Counted from the first letter of the stretch, positions 1 through 8,926 are shown. The stretch is 36,367 nucleotides of DNA from an uncultured Clostridia bacterium (GCA_948891265.1 CAQUBD010000017.1:1-36367); one strand, 5' to 3'. A program made the numbers and translations. The notes: a model not told the origin generated them from the letters alone.

Positions 1-139
1 CAATCAAGCGTCAGCTGTATATTAATTATATTTATTAAAGTTAAAATCAAAAAGTGTATGGTCTATATGACCAAATTAATTTTTAAGTGCTTGCCATCCT
101 ATAAAAACTACGTTAGTTATAGTTAAATAATAGGATTTA

Positions 140-168
140 TTGACAGCATTATGTAAATATAGTATAAT
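140..168 (+). promoter_or_regulatory. Consensus sigma-A promoter
   Basis: TTGACA at 140-145 and TATAAT at 163-168 are both perfect consensus hexamers with a 17-bp spacer. They lie about 45 bases upstream of the start codon at 213. A small dyad (TGGTC/GACCA, about 59-73) lies further upstream and could be an operator, which is inference. Confidence 0.85.
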
Positions 169-212
169 GATTTTGTTACTAAAAGTTATTATGCCTCGAA
201 AGGAGAATTTTT

Positions 213-608
213 ATGAAACGAAAAAACAATATAATAGTTATACGGACAGATTTAAAGTATGGAATTATTTTTTTGTTCTTTAGTATAATATTTTGCTTTA
301 TAGCAATAGAAGAAATTTCTGTAATTAGTAAAGTATCTTTTATAATCATGTCCGTACTTTGGATTATTATGGCTATTTTGGCATCTCTTCCAAAAGTCAC
401 TTTATATTTAGAAAGAATTAATGAAGGTATTCTTACAATCGATAACGGAACATTTAAAAAAGATTTTATTATGGCTGATATACAATATGGTACTCTATAT
501 GGAATATTAGGTCTAACAGATGGAAAATCTACAATTTATTTGCCAAAGAATAAGAAGTTTATTCGTGAATTAAAAAAATTAGGAGCAATAAAAGAAGAAC
601 TTGAATGA
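213..608 (+). CDS. Small membrane protein of unknown function
   Basis: A 131-aa protein that I cannot assign to a family. Two strongly hydrophobic segments at roughly residues 17-36 and 40-60 suggest two membrane helices close together. They are followed by a soluble C-terminal half of about 70 residues that looks like a small beta-rich domain ending in a charged helix. The start is fixed by AAAGGAG about 7 bases upstream and a perfect promoter further up. It is a monocistronic plus-strand gene facing away from the minus-strand genes that follow. Codon 11 is CGG (243-245), one of only two in-frame CGG codons I found outside frameshift sites. Slipping +1 there would reach a stop three codons later, so here CGG must be read in frame if the gene is functional. 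Function unknown. Confidence 0.75.
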   Translation: MKRKNNIIVIRTDLKYGIIFLFFSIIFCFIAIEEISVISKVSFIIMSVLWIIMAILASLPKVTLYLERINEGILTIDNGTFKKDFIMADIQYGTLYGILGLTDGKSTIYLPKNKKFIRELKKLGAIKEELE

Positions 609-619
609 GTTCTTCTTTT
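590..619 (+). terminator. Intrinsic terminator overlapping the stop codon
   Basis: Perfect 12-bp arms AAAAGAAGAACT (590-601) and AGTTCTTCTTTT (608-619) with a 6-base loop. The arm ends in a T-run. The TGA stop of the preceding gene (606-608) sits at the loop. Confidence 0.8.
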
Positions 620-672
620 ATTTGTGCATAAATGTTTAATTATATCTTCTATGAACTTTCATATAACATAAA

Positions 673-772
673 TATATTCCACAGAAAAATTGCTCAGTAA
701 TTTTTCGCGTGCGAAAAAAGACGGGCATGTAAGTAAGCTAAAATGTTAAAAATTTTAATCATGCCCCTTTTA
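673..772 (+). repeat. Composite palindromic repeat, copy 1 (family R3)
   Basis: It starts with TTCCACA, then a small hairpin (AAAATTGCT / AGTAATTTT), then CGCGTGCGAA, then a larger imperfect palindrome around GGGCATG ... CATGCCC followed by a T-rich run. The same modules occur at 30587-30662 and, in reverse orientation, at 33490-33599. It abuts the 3' end of spoIIP; its T-rich flank suggests it may also act as a terminator on the plus strand. Confidence 0.7.
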
Positions 773-1958
773 TTTCTTTAATACTTCGTTCATAACAGCT
801 GACAAATATTTCATACTAGTTAAGCATTGCTCTAATGTATTCCCTGTAGAACCCACTTCCATTATATTAGCAAATTTTCCAGTATGTTGATTATATCTAG
901 AATTTGTTAGCATAATAGGCTTAAATAATCCTGGATACATTTCTTCTGCTTTTTCTTGAATTTTAACTGCAAACTTTAAATTTTGGTTCCAATTTGGATG
1001 CCAAAGCCCCCCTTCATTTGTTCCGAATTACAAACATTATTTGAGCTACATAATCATCTCCTATTTTTACAGTAGGGGCATAATCAGGTCTTGATCCTAT
1101 TGCATCTCTATGTAAATCAATTATTATATCTGATGGTTGTGTTTTTAAAATGCTTTCTACAGTTTGCAATGAACGCGTATATGAACCATTATATGCAGGA
1201 TAGTCATGATATGATGTATCATGTATTACATTTAAATTATATTTTTTCAAATAACTTTCTAATTCATTCCCAACTCCTGTTACAGTATAATTTAAATCTG
1301 TTGTTCTAAAGTTTCCTGTTTGTGTATATGGATACTTTTCGCTTGATGTATAACTTTCGCAGCTATGTGTGTGGAAAATTAATATATTTTTATTATCTAT
1401 ATTTATGTCTGGTTTTAATAATTCTTCCGTTAATTCATATTTGGTTTGATTTTTTATTTTTACATTTCCATATTGAACATTAAAAGTTTCTGATATTGGA
1501 TTTTGTGTTACAACTTCAGTTTTTATATTTTTTGTATTTGCCAGATTAACTTCACTATTTTGACTATCTTGTTGTATTTCTTTCTCTTTTTCTACTTTTT
1601 CATTTGATTTATCTAAGTTAATCTTTTCTATATTTTCAATTCCCTTTATGCTACTAATTTCTGTTTTTAGAAACTGTTCTAAGTAACTTTCTGAGAATAT
1701 CTTTTCATTTTCTTTTTCAATCTCACTATATTCCTTATTTATATCTCCCATTGTAGAAATTGTTTTATCTAAGCAACTTGTTAAAGCTCCAAATTTGAAT
1801 ACTTCTATTTTAGTTTGTTTTTTATCTTCTTCATTTTTTGCCTTGTTTTTTATAATAGGGATACACCTTGTTGCATATGTTATAACAAATATTGCTAATA
1901 TAACTCCTACAAGATATTTTATTATATCACTCATCTTTAATACTGTTACATTAAACAT
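770..1958 (-). CDS. spoIIP: Stage II sporulation protein P (SpoIIP), split by a +1 frameshift at CGG
   Basis: SpoIIP is a membrane-anchored peptidoglycan amidase/endopeptidase that works with SpoIID and SpoIIM in forespore engulfment. An N-terminal membrane helix lies near residues 12-27, followed by a charged linker. The amidase domain begins around residue 195 (ILIFHTHSCESY, then DLHRDAIG). Reading in frame 0 ends at a TGA just after VIRNK (stop at 1014). Skipping the C at 1025 gives VIGTNEGG and the rest of the expected domain (PNWNQNLKFA, TNSRYNQHTG, ending NEVLKK) to TAA at 770-772. The total length of 1189 nt is a multiple of three plus one, giving about 395 aa, normal for the family. 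Start chosen at 1958 from AAGGAGAG 6-7 bases upstream. Either a real +1 shift site, a disrupted gene, or a sequence error. Confidence 0.9.
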
Positions 1959-2051
1959 ATATAACTCTCCTTGTCTTAAGTTTGCTATATATATTTATAT
2001 TCATTTATTATTTGAATTATGCAATGAACAGAAGCATATTGATTATATAAG

Positions 2052-2094
2052 AAAAATTGATACTATTAGCTTTTTTCCGCTATAGTATCAATTT
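2052..2094 (-). terminator. Intrinsic terminator after the WG-repeat gene
   Basis: Inverted arms at about 2054-2070 and 2079-2094 (AAATTGATACTAT paired with ATAGTATCAATTT). On the minus strand they are followed by a T-rich run. It sits between the WG-repeat gene and spoIIP, so spoIIP is probably transcribed separately. Confidence 0.75.
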
Positions 2095-2101
2095 CATTTT
2101 T

Positions 2102-3544
2102 TTACTCTTGTGTTCGTTGAGATCCACTTTCAGTTTGTTCATTGCTATTTTCATTAGTCTGATTATTATTATTTACAGTATTTGTTTCTGTATTATTAGA
2201 TGAAGATCTTTTATCAGTTGGTTTTGCTCCTATTTGATCTAAAAACGCTTCAACATTAACACCTATATTATCATTATAATTCATATAATAGTACTTTTTA
2301 CCTGAATTTATTGTCATATAAACATCATCTAAAACTGGCAAACATTTTTCTTCACCAACAGAGTTTATTAATGTGTATTTTTTATTTTTAGATGCTACCA
2401 TTATATTATAATCCGGTATCATTAATAAATTTATTGCATCTTTATTACTTGAAGCGATATATCCAAAACCTTCATATTCAAATTCAAGTATTGTTTTTCC
2501 GTTCTTATCAAATGCTCCCCAAAGTTCTCCTTTTTTTGCTGGTATCATACCATTATCTAATAAATATTTATTTTTTATGTCATTTTGTTCAAATTTTGCA
2601 CTATCTATTCCTATTTGATCATATTCTATATATACTTTTATATTTCCCCTTGAATCTATTATTCCATATTTGTTATCTCTTTTAGCAATATATAATCCAG
2701 CATCTCTATCTACTAATTCTAAGCTATCATATAATATTTGTACTTTCGTATCTCTCTTAGCAGATATAATTCCTACTTTATTATTACTTTTTACTAGAAA
2801 GTCTCCAGAACTTGGTAAATATTCTATATAATCATATTTAGGTTCTATAATAATGCTCCCTTTTGCATCTATTACAGCATAATTCTTGTCTTGATTTTTA
2901 GTTACAACTATCATATTATTAACTACAGCTTTTTGATTTGAGAAGTCCTCACTGATTTTTTCATATCCATAATCTAAAACTTTTGTTGCATATGTTTGTA
3001 TTAAATAAGGCATTGTATAGATATATACTCTTTTATTTTCTGTATCATATGAAAAAGATATATTAAATGCTTCTTCTATTGCATCTGTTGTAGCATATAG
3101 TTTACCATTTATTGCTTTAATAGGCTTATCTGCATAAAAATAGTCATAGTTTTTTGTATTGTCTGATAGTTCTAACTTATATATTTTGTTAGAATTTAAT
3201 GAAAAATTTGCAATTTCTTCTTCACTTTGTATATAACATTTACTTGCATCTTCTGATTTATTTGTATATTCTCCATTAAAACTTTCATATCCTAAATATG
3301 GTGCTATTTCTTTTATTGGAAAATATATCTTTCCATCTGCTTCCTCAACCATCATTGTTTTTACTTTTTCATTTATACTTCCATTTATATAAAGTTTTAG
3401 TGTACTATCTTGTATATAAACTATTGCTACAAATATTGCTATAATAGCAATTAATAAAATAGATATTAATATAAGTATGATTTTTGTAGTCTTTTTTGAA
3501 TTATTTACTTTTTTTGGCTCAAAGCTATCATCAATTAAATTCAT
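2102..3544 (-). CDS. Membrane-anchored WG-repeat protein
   Basis: A 480-aa protein with a short basic cytoplasmic tail, one membrane helix (about residues 22-45) and a large extracellular part. Residues about 50-175 resemble the stalk domain often annotated as copper amine oxidase N-terminal-like: IYFPIKEIAPYLGY and KLYATTDAIEEAF are typical motifs. Residues about 195-410 hold several WG/KWG-type repeats, recognisable as YAVIDAKGSIIIEPKYDYI, YGIIDSRGNI and WGAFDKNGKTILEFEYEGF. The last 35 residues are a low-complexity Asn/Thr/Ser/Glu tail. Such proteins are common on the surface of Clostridia; the ligand is unknown. The GAAGGAGAG-like stretch just upstream supports the start. Its gene follows tgt closely on the same strand. 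Confidence 0.8.
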   Translation of the reverse strand: MNLIDDSFEPKKVNNSKKTTKIILILISILLIAIIAIFVAIVYIQDSTLKLYINGSINEKVKTMMVEEADGKIYFPIKEIAPYLGYESFNGEYTNKSEDASKCYIQSEEEIANFSLNSNKIYKLELSDNTKNYDYFYADKPIKAINGKLYATTDAIEEAFNISFSYDTENKRVYIYTMPYLIQTYATKVLDYGYEKISEDFSNQKAVVNNMIVVTKNQDKNYAVIDAKGSIIIEPKYDYIEYLPSSGDFLVKSNNKVGIISAKRDTKVQILYDSLELVDRDAGLYIAKRDNKYGIIDSRGNIKVYIEYDQIGIDSAKFEQNDIKNKYLLDNGMIPAKKGELWGAFDKNGKTILEFEYEGFGYIASSNKDAINLLMIPDYNIMVASKNKKYTLINSVGEEKCLPVLDDVYMTINSGKKYYYMNYNDNIGVNVEAFLDQIGAKPTDKRSSSNNTETNTVNNNNQTNENSNEQTESGSQRTQE

Positions 3545-3573
3545 TTCTATTCTCTCCTTCTTTAGGTTCCAAA

Positions 3574-4701
3574 TTATTTTGTATACCCATATTTTTTATA
3601 AAATTCATTTTTGAATGTTAATAAATTATCATTCTCTATTTCTATTCTAACTCTTTCCATCAAATTAGTCAAGAACCTTAAGTTATGAATTGATAATAAC
3701 CTTACTCCTAATATTTCATTTGCCTTAATTAAATGTCTTATATAAGCCCTTGAATAATTTCTACATGTATAGCAATCACACTCCGGGTCTAATTTTCCCC
3801 AATCTCTTTCATATGTTGCATTTCTTACAACAACTTTTCCATGTGATGTTAATGCAGTTCCATTTCTTGCTATCCTTGTTGGTAAAACACAATCACACAT
3901 ATCAATTCCTGCAATTGCTGCTTCTATTAAATAATCTGGAGTTCCAACCCCCATTAAATACCTTGGTTTATTTTTTGGCATTTTAGGAGCTGTGTAATAT
4001 AAAATATCCAAAAATTCATCTTTAGGCTCTCCAACACTTATTCCACCAATTGCATAACCTGGTAAATCTAAAGCAACTAAATCTTCTAAACTCTTATCTC
4101 TTAAATCTTTATAAAAACCACCTTGTATAATTCCAAATAAAGCTTGCTTATCAGTTGTTATATGAGCATCTTTACATCTTTTAGCCCATCTTGTAGTTCT
4201 CTCCATAGAATTTTTAGTATACTCATAAGTTGAAGGATATGGACAACACTCATCAAAAGCCATTATTATATCTGCCCCCAAATCTTCTTCTGTTTTCATA
4301 ACAGACTCAGGAGTAAAGAAATGTCTACTACCATCTAAATGAGACTTAAACTCCACACCTTCTTCAGAAATAGTTCTCAAATCTCCCAAACTAAAAACTT
4401 GAAAACCACCACTATCTGTCAAAATAGGCTTGTCCCACTTCATAAAATTATGAAGTCCTCCAGCTTCTTTAACTATATCTTGTCCAGGTCTTAAATACAA
4501 ATGATATGTATTTGATAGTATTATTTGAGCCTTTACTTCATCATTCAAGTCTTCTGGTGTCATTGACTTTACAGTTGCCTGTGTACCAACTGGCATAAAA
4601 ATTGGTGTTTGTATATCTCCATGAGGTGTATGTATAACGCCTCTTCTTGCTCCTGTTTGCTTACATTCATGTAATAATTCATATGTAACTGCTTGTTTCA
4701 T
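3574..4701 (-). CDS. tgt: tRNA-guanine transglycosylase (queuine/preQ1 tRNA-ribosyltransferase)
   Basis: Exchanges guanine-34 for a queuosine precursor in tRNAs with GUN anticodons. The 375-aa product has the TIM-barrel signatures DSGGFQVFSLG (active-site aspartate), GGISVGEPK and DCVLPTRIARNG, plus the C-terminal zinc site (CDCYTC followed by a histidine in AYIRHL). The ATG at 4699-4701 was chosen because GGAGGA lies just upstream. A longer in-frame reading starts inside the neighbouring 31-bp palindrome and is spurious. It belongs with queA, 1.7 kb upstream on the same strand; a NUDIX gene and a RAYT gene with palindromes separate the two, which are adjacent in many bacteria. Confidence 0.97.
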   Translation of the reverse strand: MKQAVTYELLHECKQTGARRGVIHTPHGDIQTPIFMPVGTQATVKSMTPEDLNDEVKAQIILSNTYHLYLRPGQDIVKEAGGLHNFMKWDKPILTDSGGFQVFSLGDLRTISEEGVEFKSHLDGSRHFFTPESVMKTEEDLGADIIMAFDECCPYPSTYEYTKNSMERTTRWAKRCKDAHITTDKQALFGIIQGGFYKDLRDKSLEDLVALDLPGYAIGGISVGEPKDEFLDILYYTAPKMPKNKPRYLMGVGTPDYLIEAAIAGIDMCDCVLPTRIARNGTALTSHGKVVVRNATYERDWGKLDPECDCYTCRNYSRAYIRHLIKANEILGVRLLSIHNLRFLTNLMERVRIEIENDNLLTFKNEFYKKYGYTK

Positions 4702-4716
4702 ATTCTCCTCCCTTTT

Positions 4717-4747
4717 TGTGACAAAGGGGGCGTCCCTTTTTGTCACA
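4717..4747. repeat. REP-like 31-bp palindrome A
   Basis: An imperfect palindrome with ends TGTGACAAA and TTTGTCACA around a GGGGGCGTCCC-type core. Its reverse complement is identical over all 31 bases to palindrome C at 6389-6419. It lies between the NUDIX gene and tgt, immediately upstream of the tgt ribosome-binding site. Confidence 0.9.
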
Positions 4748-4756
4748 TTTTTATTT

Positions 4757-5542
4757 TTAAATTTTTATTTCATTATTATCTTTCTTCTCGTTTATCTCTC
4801 TATCTTCTATTTCAAACATTTGTCTTACATATAATCTTTTTGGATTATCTAATTTATCTAATTGTTCTACTGCATTTCCTAACTTTAAAAAATGTAGTTT
4901 TTTGAATTCCTTTTCTCCATTATTTTCTTCTAAATATTTTCTGTAATTCTCAAAATGTTCTTCAAATTCTTTTGCTGTTAAAGCAGAAATTGCTTTTAGT
5001 AATACACAATACGCATGTCTCTTACCTTCTGGTACTTCTATATATTCAAAGTCATAATGACTTATTTGATTTTTATTTTCTAATTCTATATTTAGCTCTT
5101 CTTTTAGTTCTCTTTCAGCTGTTTTAACTAAATCAAATTCGCCATCAACTAAGTCTTGTTTTGTATCAAGTCCTCCACCAGACACTTGTAAGCATCTTGG
5201 ATAAGATGTGCTATCATCTAGCTCTCCTACTACTCCATATCCATCACTTGTTACTATATATACTCCACTTGCTAAATTGTGGCAAAAATATTTTTCATCT
5301 TCTACTCCATGTCTTTCATCATAAATGTAATGAGCATAATCTGTTTTTTCTAAAGTCAATACTACTTTATCTTCTTGTTCTTCCATTTTTGTTACATTCC
5401 ATGTTTCTCCATTAAATAAATTAGGATTATCTTTTACTTGTTCTTGCCAAAATGTTGTGATTTTTTCTTTTAATTCTTCTGATAAATCCATTTTTCTATG
5501 TATTGTTTTTGTTATTACTTTTTTATTAGTATGTATAACCAT
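4757..5542 (-). CDS. NUDIX hydrolase family protein
   Basis: A 261-aa protein carrying a NUDIX box spread over GGGLDTKQDL ... TAERELKEELNIE, the pattern that binds a metal and hydrolyses nucleoside-diphosphate-X substrates. The substrate cannot be read from the sequence. The N-terminal about 100 residues precede the box and contain YAHYIYDERHG and VYIVTSDGYGVVGE. The C-terminal tail is acidic and basic-rich without a recognised domain. The start at 5542 is supported by GGGAGA; a TTG further upstream lies inside palindrome B. It is flanked by palindromes on both sides and sits with the RAYT gene between queA and tgt, so it may have arrived with that segment (inference). Confidence 0.85.
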   Translation of the reverse strand: MVIHTNKKVITKTIHRKMDLSEELKEKITTFWQEQVKDNPNLFNGETWNVTKMEEQEDKVVLTLEKTDYAHYIYDERHGVEDEKYFCHNLASGVYIVTSDGYGVVGELDDSTSYPRCLQVSGGGLDTKQDLVDGEFDLVKTAERELKEELNIELENKNQISHYDFEYIEVPEGKRHAYCVLLKAISALTAKEFEEHFENYRKYLEENNGEKEFKKLHFLKLGNAVEQLDKLDNPKRLYVRQMFEIEDREINEKKDNNEIKI

Positions 5543-5555
5543 GTTTTTCTCCCTT

Positions 5556-5586
5556 TGTGACAAAGAGGGCGTCCCTTTTTGTCACA
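5556..5586. repeat. REP-like 31-bp palindrome B, overlapping the RAYT stop codon
   Basis: Same TGTGACAAA ... TTTGTCACA palindrome as A, differing by one core base. It lies just downstream of and overlapping the RAYT gene: the minus-strand reading GTG TGA at the end of that gene is the end of the palindrome. It is in the opposite orientation to palindrome C on the other side of the gene. Confidence 0.9.
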
Positions 5587-6337
5587 CTTTTTCATTTTTT
5601 ATTAATATCCTTCTTATCTTTTCTCTCCCGATTTCTGTAATACTTTCTAAATCTCTATATGATACTTTATATTTATTTTTTAAAATATCACAAATTTCAT
5701 ATAATTTTTCTTTGTTTTCCTTTAATTCATCTATTGTTATATGTTCTTTATCTAAATATTCTATAAAAACTAATCTTGCATCTTCATTAGAGACTTTTTC
5801 AAAATCAGATAAATATTCTAATTGGACATCCTTTCTATAGTGCATCTCTTCATATTGTTTTTTTGAAGTAAAAATATTTATTTCTTCATTTTCTTTCCAA
5901 AAATTGGTATAGCTATTAAATTCATATTCATCTGCTTTATTACAGATTCCCGCTTTAACCGGATTATTGTGTATATATATAATTGCATTTCTTAAATGAT
6001 TTTCATTTTTTATAATCTGAGAATGAAATCTCCCTTTATATACATATCCTTGTCTATTATGCCTTTTATTATAATATATCGCATATGATGTGTTGATTTG
6101 ATGCATATAGTTTGATAAATCTTTTGTTTCTTTAAATTTTATTATTAAGTGTAAATGATTATCCATAATACAATGTGCAATCACATTAATATTAAATTTC
6201 TCTTGATTCTCTAAAATTAATTTTCTTATTTCCTTTTTTTCATTTGTCTTTTCATATATAAATTCTTCTGCTATTCCATGTGTAGTTATATGAACATATT
6301 CAATTCCATCTAAATTTTTTCTTATAAATTTGGGCAT
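5582..6337 (-). CDS. REP-associated tyrosine transposase (RAYT, Y1_Tnp family)
   Basis: A single-strand DNA transposase-like protein of the IS200/IS605-related Y1 superfamily. RAYTs are single-copy, recognise palindromic REP hairpins and are thought to spread them. The 251-aa product shows the HUH-type histidine pair in MDNHLHLI (His61, His63), the conserved GYVYKGRFHS region, and the catalytic-tyrosine motif YIHNNPVKAG (Tyr121). Residues about 205-245 (YKVSYRDLESITEIGREKIRRIL) look like a C-terminal helix-turn-helix. The start at 6337 is supported by a GAAAGGAAG site. The gene is bracketed by palindromes B and C in inverted orientation, the classic RAYT plus REP arrangement, and further near-identical copies occur at 4717 and 15970. 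The gene appears intact. Confidence 0.92.
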   Translation of the reverse strand: MPKFIRKNLDGIEYVHITTHGIAEEFIYEKTNEKKEIRKLILENQEKFNINVIAHCIMDNHLHLIIKFKETKDLSNYMHQINTSYAIYYNKRHNRQGYVYKGRFHSQIIKNENHLRNAIIYIHNNPVKAGICNKADEYEFNSYTNFWKENEEINIFTSKKQYEEMHYRKDVQLEYLSDFEKVSNEDARLVFIEYLDKEHITIDELKENKEKLYEICDILKNKYKVSYRDLESITEIGREKIRRILIKNEKV

Positions 6338-6388
6338 AATTATATTTTCTTCCTTTCATCTTATAATTTGCCCCACTTATTTTTTATT

Positions 6389-6419
6389 TGTGACAAAAAG
6401 GGACGCCCCCTTTGTCACA
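6389..6419. repeat. REP-like 31-bp palindrome C
   Basis: TGTGACAAAAAGGG ... CCCCTTTGTCACA, exactly the reverse complement of palindrome A. It directly abuts the TAG stop of queA (6420-6422) and lies upstream of the RAYT gene. Confidence 0.9.
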
Positions 6420-7442
6420 CTATTTTATAAACATCGCATCTCCAAAGCTGAAAAATCTGTATTTTTCTTTTACTGCTTCTTGATACGCCCCCATTATGTA
6501 TTCTTTTTCTGCTAATGCTGATACTAACATTAGTAGTGTTGATTGTGGTAGATGGAAGTTTGTTATTAGTCCATCTATACATTTAAATTTATATCCTGGA
6601 TATATAAATATTTGTGTGTCTCCTTCTGTTTCTTTTAAATATCCTTTTTCGTCTGCTACTGTTTCTAATACTCTACATGATGTTGTTCCTACTGATATTA
6701 CTCTATGTCCTTGTTTTTTTGCTTCGTTTATTTTGTCTGCATCTTCTTGTTTTATGTAGTAGTGTTCTGAGTGCATTTCGTGTGCTTCTACTGTTTCTTC
6801 TTTTACTGGTCTAAATGTTCCTATTCCTACATGTAATGTTACATTTGCTATTTTGATGCCTTTTTCTTCTATTTTCTTTAATAGTTCTGGTGTGAAGTGT
6901 AGTCCTGCAGTTGGTGCTGCTGCTGATCCATTATATTTTGCATATACTGTTTGATATCTATTTCTGTCTTTTAGTTCTTCGTGTATATATGGTGGTAATG
7001 GCATTAGTCCTATTTGGTCTAGTATTTCGTTAAATATTCCTTTATAGTGAAATTCTACTTTTCTTGTTCCACCTGGCATTATTTCTAGTATTTCTGCTTC
7101 TAATAGTCGCTCTCCAAATATTACTTTTGTTCCTACATGTAGTTTATTTCCTGGTCTTACTATACTTTCCCAGATATCTCCTCCTATATTGTTTAATAAT
7201 AAGAATTCTACATTTGCTCCTGTTTCTTTCTTCCCATATATTCTTGCTGGTATTACTTTTGTATTATTTCTTACTAAACAGTCTCCTGGTTCTAAATAGT
7301 CTATTATGTCCTTAAATATTTTGTGTTCTATTGTTTTGTTTTCTTTGTTTAATACCATTAATCTTGATTCGTCTCTTTTTTGTAATGGTACTTGTGCTAT
7401 TAGTTCTTCTGGTAAATCGTAATTAAAATCTGATACTTTCAT
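6420..7442 (-). CDS. queA: S-adenosylmethionine:tRNA ribosyltransferase-isomerase
   Basis: Transfers and isomerises the ribosyl part of S-adenosylmethionine onto preQ1-tRNA, giving epoxyqueuosine-tRNA; acts after Tgt. The 340-aa product has the family blocks FNYDLPEELIAQ at the N terminus, RNNTKVIPARIYG, LPPYIHEELKD, AAAPTAGLHFTPELL, THVGIGTFRPV-like (LHVGIGTFRPVK) and NFHLPQSTLLMLV near the C terminus. The ATG at 7440-7442 is preceded by GGAGA; an upstream in-frame ATG would add 12 residues without a comparable site. It is about 70 bases downstream of the zincin-like gene. Its TAG stop touches palindrome C. Confidence 0.97.
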   Translation of the reverse strand: MKVSDFNYDLPEELIAQVPLQKRDESRLMVLNKENKTIEHKIFKDIIDYLEPGDCLVRNNTKVIPARIYGKKETGANVEFLLLNNIGGDIWESIVRPGNKLHVGTKVIFGERLLEAEILEIMPGGTRKVEFHYKGIFNEILDQIGLMPLPPYIHEELKDRNRYQTVYAKYNGSAAAPTAGLHFTPELLKKIEEKGIKIANVTLHVGIGTFRPVKEETVEAHEMHSEHYYIKQEDADKINEAKKQGHRVISVGTTSCRVLETVADEKGYLKETEGDTQIFIYPGYKFKCIDGLITNFHLPQSTLLMLVSALAEKEYIMGAYQEAVKEKYRFFSFGDAMFIK

Positions 7443-7511
7443 TTTTTCTCCATTTCTTAAATATTGTTCATATGACATCTGTAAATTTTTATTTTCTGCC
7501 TTCTGCTTATA

Positions 7512-8880
7512 CTATTTAACTTCTAAATTTTGATTTGTATTGTTTTTAAATCCTTGACTTATATTTTTAACATTATTTACAACATTTCTAAATAATTGCT
7601 TTATTTCTTGTATTATATTTTGAGGTTCCTTAAATTCTTCTAGTTTGTATGAATATTTAAAGTTTGATCCTTTTGCTGGTTTTAATATATATATATCTTC
7701 TGGCAAACCTATTTTTCCATTTGAAGATTTTATATCCTTATTCATATAATCTTTATACCATTCTCTTAATCCTGTCATCTTCTGATTTTTATAATTATAT
7801 TTTTCATTATCATGTAATGCTGGTATTGTATATTCATATTCTCCTGCTGTTCTTTCTAATGAATGTAAGAATTCATGTAAAAAAACTTCCTCTGGAAATG
7901 TATTTACTCTTGTATCATATCTATATACATAACTTTTCGATGAGTTTGGCAATCTTATATTTGAATACCCTATTCCATAATAGTCCATTGACCCGAAGTC
8001 CTATCCAGTCATTTATCTGAATATCATTTTTGTATTCTTCATTTCCTAATCTTATTATTGCAAATATATGATCATAATCATTTTGATTTACTATATCTTT
8101 TATACTTTTTTCTACATCCTCTGCAGCTACATAATATCCAAATTCCTTATCATATGATAATTTATTTATTGGCTCTTGGACTTTATATATATCACAATTT
8201 GCAGTCATTTTATTTTGTGATAATTCTCTTGTGGTTGTTTCAAATCTTTTTATTGTGCTTCTTATATCTGATATATCACTATCTGACATTGATATTTTTA
8301 TTTCTTTATTGTCTACTATTACATCTGTATTTTCAAATATAAAACATGCAAATTTCCAATTTTTGCCCTCGCTTATTGTTCCTTCTTCTAATGAAAAATC
8401 AGAAAACCATGATGTACCTGTACAATTTCCTAAATATCCACCTAACCTAAATCCAATATTAACTTCTTCTCTATTTTTGGAATTAAATATCATTTCTATT
8501 CTTTGCCAATCTTGTGTACCTGTTATTGCAACAGATTTTTCTGTTGTTCCAATTACTGATATTTGTGCTCCTATTCCTGCTGTATTATTTTCTGGAATTA
8601 CATTTTCTGTTTTTACCATACATGTTACTTTATATGGTGTATTCTTTTGAACTTTTACTGTCTTATAAAACGTTGCATCATTAGCTATTTCTGATTTTAT
8701 CCTATAACTATTTGACTTTCCATATTTTATTTTATCATCCCTTTTAAACTCTGATGTATGTAAATTTATTTCACTTCTTACAAATTCATTAAAATTATTA
8801 TTCTTATAAAAATTAAAAGCACTTACAAATACTGCTATTAAAATTATCCATGTTATAATATTAGCTATTTTATTTTTCAT
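7512..8880 (-). CDS. Exported HExxH (zincin-like) protein with carbohydrate-binding-like domain, split by a +1 frameshift at CGG
   Basis: No named family recognised. An N-terminal hydrophobic helix (about residues 5-22) is a signal or anchor. Residues about 40-180 resemble a galactose-binding-fold module (YRIKSEIANDATFYKTV, WQRIEMIFNS, GTSWFSDFSLEEG). The C-terminal part carries VFLHEFLHSLER, an HExxH zinc-peptidase motif. Frame 0 reads DWIGLR and runs out at a stop at 7921; skipping the C at 7995 gives DWIGLGSMDYYGIGYSNIRL and continues through the HExxH motif to 7512. Total 1369 nt is a multiple of three plus one, about 455 aa. Start at 8880 from GGGAGA. The frame change falls between the binding module and the peptidase motif, so without a shift the product has no catalytic site. 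Confidence 0.75.
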
Positions 8881-8894
8881 ATTTTTCTCCCTCG

Positions 8895-8926
8895 TGAGAC
8901 ACTTGGGGCAATCCAAATTTGTCTCA
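8895..8926. repeat. Palindrome variant with TGAGACA ends
   Basis: TGAGACA (8895-8901) and TGTCTCA (8920-8926) flank a 32-bp element with inner TTGG/CCAA pairing. It has the same size and placement as the TGTGACA palindromes but different ends. A relative lies at 25839-25870. It is immediately upstream of the zincin-like gene. Confidence 0.7.

Noticed and set aside
4702..4746. N-terminal extension of Tgt reading MTKRDAPFVTKREEN
   Set aside because: It is translation of the REP palindrome; GGAGGA directly precedes the internal ATG that matches the family's N terminus. Similar palindrome-derived extensions of the NUDIX, ClpC and zincin-like genes were dropped for the same reason.
4717..6419. 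Palindromes A-C as intrinsic terminators
   Set aside because: They are symmetric with strong stems but are not followed by a proper T-tract in the direction of transcription, and they are near-identical copies, which fits a REP family better.
7064..7315. Plus-strand ORFs opposite queA, recN, pnp and others
   Set aside because: They are leucine/phenylalanine-rich shadows of minus-strand A/T-rich genes, lack ribosome-binding sites and overlap well-supported genes.
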